A stretch of 5,173 bases of DNA. Origin: Spirochaetia bacterium UBA5550 (GTDB lineage: Bacteria; Spirochaetota; UBA4802; UBA5550). The notes beneath the pieces are model-generated. The model saw nothing but the letters and a program-made list of their open reading frames with translations, did not search any database and had not been told where the DNA came from. The number at the start of each line of letters is the position of its first letter. The stretch's first letter is position 1. Made by a program: the position numbers and the translations under genes. Positions 1 to 5,173 of the stretch are shown one piece after another. Where the stretch lies: the NCBI GenBank assembly GCA_002425885.1, contig DINC01000238.1, forward strand, positions 22,547-27,719, in the 5' to 3' direction.

Positions 1-180
1 TTTTGGTTGACTTTAATGCTCAATCAGGTAAAAAAAAGATTAATTAAATGAGTGCACTTACAGAATCATCTGCAACAAATTACAGACAATCATAATAGCT
101 GAAGTCTTCTTCCATGAGTATGAAGGTGTTATACATCTTATGCTGATGGTATTATTATTTTACAATGAGGTTCAATCCTG
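1..180. other. Leader region upstream of nrdD, no supported gene
   Basis: This AT-rich stretch precedes nrdD and presumably carries its promoter. No convincing paired -35/-10 elements are visible. CATAAT at 91-96 and TATTAT at 150-155 each resemble a -10 box, but neither has a good -35 about 17 bases upstream. I see no clear NrdR box, no FNR-type palindrome and no hairpin followed by a T run. Two forward frames are open from the window edge (stops at 45-47 and 49-51), so the end of an upstream gene may be present, but 14-16 codons are too few to call. A TGAGGT at 166-171 is the probable ribosome binding site of nrdD, with 9 bases to the ATG. Confidence 0.5.
58..93. repeat. Short imperfect direct repeat in the nrdD leader
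   Basis: TTACAGAATCAT (58-69) recurs as TTACAGACAATCAT (80-93), identical except for a two-base CA insertion. The copies begin 22 bases apart, roughly two turns of the helix, a spacing common for tandem regulator sites. They lie about 90-120 bases upstream of the nrdD start. I do not recognise the motif as a known operator. In AT-rich DNA a repeat this short could arise by chance. Confidence 0.3.
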
Positions 181-2211
181 ATGAAAACTGATTCGGAAAT
201 CCTGTACATACGTAAAAGGGATGGAAGGATATCTCCTTTCGACGCTGATAAAATTACTGATGCCATTTTTAACGCGGCAAAAGCTGTGGGCGGAACAAGC
301 CGTGAGATGGCGGATACAGTGGCTGCATCAGTTGTTGATATACTGAATATTGTATATAAGGATGGAAGAATCCCCACAGTTGAGAATGTTCAGGACCTTG
401 TTGAAAAAATGCTTGTTGAGCGCGGGCATGCCAAGGTTGCCAAGGCATTCATTCTATACAGGGAACAGCACAGAAGGATCAGGGAGAGCAGAGATCTCCT
501 TAACGAAGGCCTTGAGCTTATTGACAATTACCTCGACAGATCAGATTGGCGTGTAAATGAAAACAGCAACATGAGCTATTCACTTCAGGGGCTCAACAAC
601 CATATATCTACATCCATAACAGCAAAATACTGGCTTGAAAGAATATATCCCCCTGAAATAAGGGAAAAACATGTAAGCGGGGATTTCCATCTCCATGATT
701 TGGGGCTTCTCTCTGCCTACTGTGTCGGCTGGGACCTGAAAGAGCTTCTTATCAAGGGATTTTGCGGAGTGCCGGGCAAGGTTGAGAGTAAACCTGCAAA
801 GCATTTCGGAAGCGCCCTGGGGCAGGTTGTGAATTTTTTCTATACTTTACAGGGGGAATCAGCTGGTGCGCAGGCATTTGCAAATTTTGATACTTATCTG
901 GCTCCGTTTATTTACTACGATAAATTGAATTATGATGAAGTGAAACAGGCGCTTCAGGAATTTGTTTTTAATATGAACATCCCCACAAGGGTAGGGTTCC
1001 AGACACCCTTTACAAACGTTACTCTTGATCTCAATCCTCCATCCACAATTGCCAATGACTACGTTGTCATCGGCGGTGAATTGACAGATATGACGTATGG
1101 TGAATTTCAGAAAGAGATGGATATGTTCAACTCCGCCTTTGCTGAATGTTTATCAGAAGGTGATGCTAAAAACAGAATCTTCACTTTCCCCATACCGACA
1201 TATAACATATCAAAGGATTTTGACTGGAACAATCCTAAACTTAATCGCGTATGGGAGATGACAGCCCGATACGGAATACCTTACTTCGCGAATTTTATCA
1301 ACTCCGACATGGACCCTGAAGACGCGCGTTCAATGTGCTGCCGGCTCAGGCTGGATAACAGGGAGCTGCGCAAGAGGGGCGGCGGGCTCTTCGGGGCGAA
1401 TCCGCTTACAGGGAGTATCGGCGTTGTTACAATTAATCTTCCGCGTCTCGGATATATCTCTGAAACAGAGGAGGAGTTCTTCTCCCGTCTTGAAAGCCTT
1501 ATGATTCTCGCTAAGAACTCCCTTGAAATTAAAAGAAAAGCACTGGAAAATTTTACAGCAAGCGATCTCTATCCTTACACCAGGTTCTATCTCTCAGGTA
1601 TTTATGAAAGGGATAAAAAGTTCTGGGGGAACCACTTCTCCACAATAGGTCTTGTCGGAATGAATGAGGCCTGTCTGAACTTCCTCAATACAGACATAGC
1701 ATCTGTTGAAGGTAAAACTTTTGCACTTAAAGTCCTCAATTTCATGAGAGAGAGAATAATGAAGTTTCAGGAGGAGACAGGAAATTTTTATAATCTTGAA
1801 GCTACTCCGGCAGAGGGCGTTACTTACAGGTTTGCCCGTGCGGACAAACAGGCTTTCCCTGAGATTAAAAGCGCCGGTAAAAATGAGCCGTATTATACAA
1901 ACTCAGTACACCTCCCTGTATCACATACAGATGACCTGTTTGAAGTTCTGGACCACCAGGACGATTTACAGACAAAATTTACCGGTGGTACAGTTGTTCA
2001 CCTCTTCCTCGGTGAAAAAATAGATGACATAGAGGTGGTAAAGGCTCTTGTTAAGAGGATCGCTGAGAATTACGCGTTGCCGTATTTTACATTGACCCCG
2101 ACTTTCAGTATCTGTCCAATCCATGGTTATTTAACCGGGGAGCACAAATACTGTCCCTACGATCACTCCCCGGAAGAACTACTTAAATACGGGATAGAGG
2201 TCGATATATAA
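181..2211 (+). CDS. nrdD: Anaerobic (class III) ribonucleoside-triphosphate reductase, catalytic chain lacking the glycyl-radical loop
   Basis: This cytoplasmic enzyme reduces ribonucleoside triphosphates to dNTPs for DNA synthesis without oxygen. Residues 7-97 form an ATP-cone allosteric domain (IRKRDGRISPFDADKI near its start). The catalytic barrel follows, with WRVNENSNMSYSLQG (123-137), the HLHD motif (170-173) and Cys181 in YCVGWDL, which appears to match the second active-site cysteine of E. coli and T4 NrdD. MCCRL (385-389) should hold the thiyl-radical cysteine, probably Cys387, and is followed by GANPLTGSIG (405-414). The C-terminus enters the zinc region (CPIHGY at 645, CPYD at 658) but stops at residue 676. 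The fourth ligand of the usual CPxC is Asp661 here, and the RVxGY loop is absent. A separate small gene 89 bases downstream supplies that loop. The start is supported by the ATP cone beginning immediately and by TGAGGT upstream. Confidence 0.95.
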   Translation: MKTDSEILYIRKRDGRISPFDADKITDAIFNAAKAVGGTSREMADTVAASVVDILNIVYKDGRIPTVENVQDLVEKMLVERGHAKVAKAFILYREQHRRIRESRDLLNEGLELIDNYLDRSDWRVNENSNMSYSLQGLNNHISTSITAKYWLERIYPPEIREKHVSGDFHLHDLGLLSAYCVGWDLKELLIKGFCGVPGKVESKPAKHFGSALGQVVNFFYTLQGESAGAQAFANFDTYLAPFIYYDKLNYDEVKQALQEFVFNMNIPTRVGFQTPFTNVTLDLNPPSTIANDYVVIGGELTDMTYGEFQKEMDMFNSAFAECLSEGDAKNRIFTFPIPTYNISKDFDWNNPKLNRVWEMTARYGIPYFANFINSDMDPEDARSMCCRLRLDNRELRKRGGGLFGANPLTGSIGVVTINLPRLGYISETEEEFFSRLESLMILAKNSLEIKRKALENFTASDLYPYTRFYLSGIYERDKKFWGNHFSTIGLVGMNEACLNFLNTDIASVEGKTFALKVLNFMRERIMKFQEETGNFYNLEATPAEGVTYRFARADKQAFPEIKSAGKNEPYYTNSVHLPVSHTDDLFEVLDHQDDLQTKFTGGTVVHLFLGEKIDDIEVVKALVKRIAENYALPYFTLTPTFSICPIHGYLTGEHKYCPYDHSPEELLKYGIEVDI

Positions 2212-2234
2212 ATCATAAAGGCTCTTTGCGGGAA

Positions 2235-2259
2235 CCTGCCTCATTAACAGTGAGACAGG
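2235..2259 (+). promoter_or_regulatory. Intergenic hairpin between nrdD and the glycyl-radical subunit gene
   Basis: CCTGCCTCA (2235-2243) can pair with TGAGACAGG (2251-2259), giving a nine-position stem with one C/A mismatch. A G-U and a U-A pair may extend it, leaving a three-base loop. No T run follows, so it is a poor intrinsic terminator. It lies between the nrdD stop and the strong ribosome binding site of the small gene. An RNA-processing or stability element that sets the ratio of the two transcripts is possible but inferred. Confidence 0.4.
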
Positions 2260-2288
2260 CGTATGAGCTGTATTATTAAACTATTTAC

Positions 2289-2294
2289 AGGAGA
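2289..2294 (+). promoter_or_regulatory. Strong ribosome binding site of the 60-residue gene
   Basis: AGGAGA lies 6 bases upstream of the ATG at 2301, near-ideal Shine-Dalgarno sequence and spacing. It is clearly stronger than the site in front of nrdD and shows that the small reading frame is translated independently, not as the remnant of a frameshifted nrdD. It may also allow the small subunit to be made in excess. Confidence 0.75.
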
Positions 2295-2300
2295 CATAAT

Positions 2301-2483
2301 ATGGAAAAAAAGCGTTTAGTTGTTCCGGTTGAGGTTTATTCCCGTGTTGTAGGTTATTTCAGACCGGTTAATCAGTGGAATAAAGGTAAAAAAGAGGAGT
2401 TTTCTGAAAGAAAAACATATATGTTTGATGCTTTTGAATTAGAACAGCCAGTTGCTTTAGATGAATATAAAAGGGCTGTATAA
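2301..2483 (+). CDS. Stand-alone NrdD glycyl-radical subunit (60 residues)
   Basis: The protein consists almost wholly of the C-terminal segment that normally ends class III NrdD. EVYSRVVGYFRP (11-22) matches the RVxGY glycyl-radical loop, making Gly18 the predicted radical residue (equivalent to Gly681 of E. coli NrdD). NQWNKGKKEEFSERKTY (24-40) matches the conserved tail that follows it in fused enzymes. Residues 41-60 are an acidic extension I do not recognise. There is no cysteine, so it brings no zinc ligand. It should act in the cytoplasm by inserting its loop into the active site of the 676-residue NrdD, after activation by NrdG. The gene has its own AGGAGA site and a frame different from nrdD, and its last 23 bases overlap nrdG. 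Homology to the NrdD C-terminus is clear. Assembly as a separate subunit is inferred. A spare-part role, as YfiD/GrcA has for pyruvate formate-lyase, is less likely because the upstream NrdD lacks its own loop. Confidence 0.88.
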   Translation: MEKKRLVVPVEVYSRVVGYFRPVNQWNKGKKEEFSERKTYMFDAFELEQPVALDEYKRAV

Positions 2484-3159
2484 AACCTCCCTTGTTGATT
2501 ATCCTGGAAAGGTTTCATCTGTAATCTTCACCGGAGGGTGTAATCTCCGGTGCGGATACTGTCATAATCCTGATCTGGCCTGCAATTCAGATGAACTTGA
2601 AAGGATTGATGACGAAGAGGTCTTCTCTTTCCTGGAGAAGAGGAAGGGACTCATTGACGGGATTACTGTAAGCGGCGGTGAGCCAACGCTTGACAGCGGG
2701 CTCCCTGTTTTTCTTCGCAGAGCCAAAGTCATGGGTTTGCTTGTTAAACTGGATACAAATGGATGTTTCCCCTCTGTAGTTGAGCAGTGTCTGTCGGAAA
2801 AACTGGTGGATTACATGGCAGTTGATCTGAAGACATCTCCTGCAAAATACAGCACGCTCACAAAGCGAGATGTGGATTTTAATCAGATTGTGACAACTCT
2901 TGATATAATTAACAATTCAGGTATCGATTACGAGATAAGAACAACCTGTGTCCCGGGGTTTGTGACGCTGGAGGATATCACTCTTATTGGTGAAGCTGTA
3001 GTGCATGTTAAAAAATGGTACCTTCAGCAGTTTGTTAATACTAACACACTTATTGATCCGGAAGCTGAAAAACTCTCCCCCTATCCTGTGCGCTATCTTG
3101 AACTGATGCGTGATGAAGCACTGAAGTATGCTGACAGATGTTCAATACGCGGCATATAA
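2461..3159 (+). CDS. nrdG: Anaerobic ribonucleotide reductase activating protein, radical SAM (NrdG2-like)
   Basis: This radical-SAM activase cleaves S-adenosylmethionine with a reduced 4Fe-4S cluster and abstracts hydrogen from the reductase glycine. Cys27, Cys31 and Cys34 in GGCNLRCGYCHNPDL bind the cluster, and SGGEP (71-75) is the SAM-binding strand. The N-terminus MNIKGLYKTSLVDYPGK is typical of the longer activases (about 230 residues, the NrdG2 group) found beside nrdD, and it fixes the start at 2461. No Shine-Dalgarno sequence precedes this ATG. The gene begins inside the glycyl-radical subunit frame and overlaps it by 23 bases, so translation is probably coupled to that gene, which encodes its likely substrate. 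At 232 residues it appears complete. The assignment rests on motif and neighbours. Related activases of other glycyl-radical enzymes exist, but none of those enzymes is visible here. Confidence 0.92.
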   Translation: MNIKGLYKTSLVDYPGKVSSVIFTGGCNLRCGYCHNPDLACNSDELERIDDEEVFSFLEKRKGLIDGITVSGGEPTLDSGLPVFLRRAKVMGLLVKLDTNGCFPSVVEQCLSEKLVDYMAVDLKTSPAKYSTLTKRDVDFNQIVTTLDIINNSGIDYEIRTTCVPGFVTLEDITLIGEAVVHVKKWYLQQFVNTNTLIDPEAEKLSPYPVRYLELMRDEALKYADRCSIRGI

Positions 3160-3165
3160 AAACGT

Positions 3166-3966
3166 ATGAAGAGATATACCTTATCTATTATCCTCCTGAT
3201 TTCATTATCACTCTCTATATCTGCTGATGCAGCTCCTCCGCCTTTTGGTATTAAAGATATTATTTCACCTGGAGAAAAAGCGGTACTTTTAAGAGGCAAT
3301 ATTCTTACTTACGCACGGATTGAGGGTAAGGGTGAGGTCTTTGCCGGAGGAGCCGGTGTCTCTTTCCCCGGACGTGCGGGGCGCATGTATGATTACCCAT
3401 CCGGATATAGTGTTGCAGCAGTTGAGAAAGCTTTTTTTAAGGGTGATGCTGCAATGGGGGAAATTATTTTTAACCGCCTGATTGACTTCCCTGCGCTCAG
3501 GGGTATGCAGTATTATTCCCTGTCGGAAGGCAAAGCAATTCCCCTTATACTTGACAGCCGGGTCTCCGGTAACAGTTCAATAAAACAGGAGATCGGCGGT
3601 AAATCCGCAGTTTCATATTTTACAATAAAGGATAACAGGCTCGGCACAATTCCTTTCAGCAGCAAAGTGTGGAGCGGCAACGCGGCTCTTTCTTCTATAA
3701 GTGTCTGTTCAGGGACGGTTTCAAGGTTCGGGATGAAAGTGTTTGAACCTGGGGATTACAGGGCGTATAAATTTTTAGTTTATGATAAAACCGCAGGGGG
3801 ATGGTTCTACTGTTCTGTGCAGCTCATGAGGGTAAGGAGCGAGATCATGAAGAGCCTTGATCTTCTTAAACCTGAGAATATATGCAACAGACTCAGAGGG
3901 GAAACAGTTCATATTCTCAGGCTTCTCGGTATAGACAGGAGAGGCGATCTGGCTGCTTTCAGATGA
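3166..3966 (+). CDS. Secreted protein of unknown function
   Basis: I do not recognise this 266-residue protein with confidence. It opens with a clear Sec signal peptide: MKRY, a hydrophobic stretch at about 6-19, then Ala20-Asp21-Ala22 as a signal peptidase I site before PPPFG. There is no lipobox cysteine and no further membrane segment, so the mature protein should be periplasmic or exported. It has three cysteines (181, 216, 240) and a glycine- and serine-rich, probably beta-rich middle. The segment around LRGMQYYSLSEGKAI (111-125) faintly recalls secreted proteins I associate with spirochaetes (possibly DUF6675), an unverified recollection. The ATG is 6 bases after the nrdG stop and has no evident ribosome binding site, so it is probably co-transcribed and perhaps coupled. 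Its frame is intact throughout, and its stop directly abuts the moaA stop. A functional link with ribonucleotide reduction is not evident. Confidence 0.75.
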   Translation: MKRYTLSIILLISLSLSISADAAPPPFGIKDIISPGEKAVLLRGNILTYARIEGKGEVFAGGAGVSFPGRAGRMYDYPSGYSVAAVEKAFFKGDAAMGEIIFNRLIDFPALRGMQYYSLSEGKAIPLILDSRVSGNSSIKQEIGGKSAVSYFTIKDNRLGTIPFSSKVWSGNAALSSISVCSGTVSRFGMKVFEPGDYRAYKFLVYDKTAGGWFYCSVQLMRVRSEIMKSLDLLKPENICNRLRGETVHILRLLGIDRRGDLAAFR

Positions 3967-4962
3967 TTAGCCCCCGATGCTGGACATTGCTTTAACCCCG
4001 GCAGTGAGAGAACGGCACCCCTTATTATCAGATGAACATTCAATCTTATGACTGCCCCATTTGTTTTTAACGGCTTCTTCAATAAACTCCTTAATCTCTT
4101 CCTCTGTGCTTTCGCCTCTTAGAAGCTCCCGGAGATTGTATCTTGCAGTAGAGTGCAGGCATGTAAGCATAAGCCCTTCTGATGTTAGCCTGAGCCTGTT
4201 GCAGTCTGAACAGAATTTATGAGTTACAGGGGGTATTATCCCTATTTTAAGAAGTTTCCCTTTGTAGGTCAGATCAAATCTCTGCGAAACATCAGACCTG
4301 TCGGTTGTTTTCCGGACAAGCTCACCTCTTGAAGATAGAGCCGCAACCAGATCATCAGAAGGGATAAATTCGTGTTTTTCATCTTCGGTTACAGGCATTC
4401 TTTCAATGAATCTCAGGGTAACATTTCTCCCGGCGAAATAATCGAGAAAATCATCTATTTCGGCAAGGGTTTCACGCATGAGTACCGCATTTACTTTAAC
4501 ATCAAGAGTGCCGTCTGCGAGAGTTTTTTCAATATTATTAATTACAGTTTCAAAGTAATCACGCCCTGTAATATCAAAGAACCTGTCGCGGTTCAACGAA
4601 TCAAGGCTTATGTTGAATTTTGTTACACCATTTATTTTCAGGTCATCAAGGTATTCATCAAGGAGGATGCCGTTAGTAGTAAGGCAGAGAACAAGTTCAG
4701 GGTATAAACTGTGTGTATCATGTATAATATCCATTATCCCTTTTCGCACAAGGGGCTCGCCGCCTGTAAAGCGGACTTTGTTTACACCAAGGCTGCGGAA
4801 TATCCCTATCAAGGTTACAAATTCCTCGTTTCTTAAAACTTCATCGTGAGGTACGAGCTGTACACCTTCAGGAGGCATGCAGTATCTGCATCTCAGATTA
4901 CATCTGTCAGTGACTGAAACTCTCAGGTATGTATGTTTTCTCAGGAAATTGTCTGTAAGCAT
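3967..4962 (-). CDS. moaA: GTP 3',8-cyclase, molybdenum cofactor biosynthesis protein MoaA
   Basis: MoaA is a cytoplasmic radical-SAM enzyme that converts GTP to 3',8-cyclo-7,8-dihydro-GTP, which MoaC turns into cyclic pyranopterin monophosphate for molybdopterin. Counting from the ATG at 4962 it has 331 residues, the usual family length. Cys21, Cys25 and Cys28 (DRCNLRCRYCMPPEG) bind the SAM cluster, and FTGGEP is the SAM-binding strand. Cys251, Cys254 and Cys268 (CSDCNRLRL, then TCLH) bind the second, substrate-side 4Fe-4S cluster. The protein ends in the conserved Gly-Gly (MSSIGG). The frame is open for 55 more codons upstream to 5127, but that stretch is out of frame with a TPR gene occupying the same bases and lacks family similarity, so 4962 is the start. 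It is 4 bases downstream of the TPR gene, and the two are probably one operon. No other moa, mob or moe genes are in the window. Confidence 0.96.
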   Translation of the reverse strand: MLTDNFLRKHTYLRVSVTDRCNLRCRYCMPPEGVQLVPHDEVLRNEEFVTLIGIFRSLGVNKVRFTGGEPLVRKGIMDIIHDTHSLYPELVLCLTTNGILLDEYLDDLKINGVTKFNISLDSLNRDRFFDITGRDYFETVINNIEKTLADGTLDVKVNAVLMRETLAEIDDFLDYFAGRNVTLRFIERMPVTEDEKHEFIPSDDLVAALSSRGELVRKTTDRSDVSQRFDLTYKGKLLKIGIIPPVTHKFCSDCNRLRLTSEGLMLTCLHSTARYNLRELLRGESTEEEIKEFIEEAVKNKWGSHKIECSSDNKGCRSLTAGVKAMSSIGG

Positions 4963-4966
4963 TATT

Positions 4967-5173
4967 CTACCTTCTTGTTTTTTTAACCGGTTCCACGGCC
5001 TCTTTATAATTCTGATTAAGAAAAAGGATAAAGTTACTTCTGAAAATTTTTTCTTCAGGCGCAATGAATATAGCCCTTGAATACATGCTGAACGCCTCTT
5101 TATATCTCCCTGAAGCTTCATAAACAACAGCGAGGTTGTTCTGCGGAGTACCGTCAGAGAGCAGACTCTCTGA
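4967..5173 (-). CDS. TPR-repeat protein, C-terminal fragment (5' end outside window)
   Basis: The minus-strand frame entering at 5173 is open for 68 codons and ends at TAG 4967-4969. It has no start because it is cut by the window edge. The segment NNLAVVYEASGRYKEAF followed by YSRAIFIAP fits the tetratricopeptide consensus: the N-L-A...Y positions of helix A, G-x-Y, A-x-x-x-Y and A-I at helix B, and a closing proline. The next stretch, NFILFLNQNYKEAVEPVKK, looks like a partial further repeat ending the protein. TPR arrays are protein-interaction scaffolds, and function and location cannot be read from this fragment. The stop is 4 bases from the moaA ATG, and the moaA ribosome binding site lies in its last codons, so the two genes are probably co-transcribed. 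The repeat call is good. A link to molybdenum cofactor synthesis is not implied. Confidence 0.8.
   Translation of the reverse strand, partial: SESLLSDGTPQNNLAVVYEASGRYKEAFSMYSRAIFIAPEEKIFRSNFILFLNQNYKEAVEPVKKTRR
4970..4976 (-). promoter_or_regulatory. Ribosome binding site deciding the moaA start
   Basis: Read on the minus strand, AAGAAGG lies 7 bases before the ATG at 4962. It sits inside the last codons of the upstream TPR gene (AGA AGG TAG). It supports the 331-residue MoaA over the longer open frame and suggests that ribosomes finishing the TPR gene pass directly to moaA. Confidence 0.7.

Noticed and set aside
7..23. TTGA...TCAA half-sites resembling an FNR box
   Set aside because: The half-sites are 9 bases apart instead of the 6 expected between TTGA and TCAA, and the outer bases do not match.
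3..47. Open frame from the window edge that could be the end of an upstream gene (14 codons before TAA)
   Set aside because: It is too short to judge, and another frame is open nearby to 51, so neither can be preferred.
127..155. Possible promoter with TATTAT at 150-155
   Set aside because: No acceptable -35 lies 15-19 bases upstream, and such AT-rich hexamers are common here.
138..804. Open frames of 68-79 codons overlapping the start of nrdD on both strands
   Set aside because: They are shadows of the ATP-cone and early catalytic coding sequence, with no ribosome binding site or domain support.
2212..2300. Frameshift or sequencing error as the cause of the split NrdD
   Set aside because: There is an 89-base spacer, a strong separate ribosome binding site, and a proper start before the loop. 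No NrdD-like residues could be recovered from the spacer by a single frame change.
4372..4849. Plus-strand open frames of 111 and 79 codons
   Set aside because: They lie antisense within the well-supported moaA gene and have no recognisable protein features.
4963..5127. A 55-codon N-terminal extension of MoaA in the same frame
   Set aside because: These bases encode the end of a TPR protein in another frame, the extension has no MoaA similarity, and a good AAGAAGG site stands before the ATG at 4962.

Overview
This is bacterial DNA of moderate GC, probably from an anaerobic or facultatively anaerobic Gram-negative. A class III (oxygen-sensitive) ribonucleotide reductase system sits beside a molybdenum-cofactor gene. 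The start sites are Shine-Dalgarno type, and one product has a classical signal peptide. I cannot name the lineage. A deltaproteobacterial-, deferribacterial- or spirochaete-like origin is a guess.

Layout: bases 1-180 are a leader with no gene I can support. A plus-strand cluster follows. It holds nrdD (181-2211), a 60-residue protein carrying the NrdD glycyl-radical loop (2301-2483), nrdG (2461-3159, overlapping the small gene by 23 bases) and a secreted protein of unknown function (3166-3966, starting 6 bases after nrdG). A minus-strand pair converges on it: the last 68 codons of a TPR-repeat protein (4967-5173, running off the window edge) and, 4 bases further on, moaA (3967-4962). The stop codons of the unknown gene and moaA are directly adjacent, with no bases between them.

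The main point of interest is that the anaerobic reductase is encoded in two pieces. The 676-residue NrdD has the ATP cone, the active-site cysteines and the start of the C-terminal zinc region, but ends before the RVxGY glycyl-radical loop. That loop is found in the next small gene, which has its own strong ribosome binding site in a different frame. NrdG, the radical-SAM activase, is coupled to that small gene. The simplest model is that NrdG installs the radical on Gly18 of the small subunit, which docks into NrdD to generate the active-site thiyl radical. MoaA, a second radical-SAM enzyme, carries out the first step of molybdopterin synthesis and belongs to a separate, opposing transcription unit.
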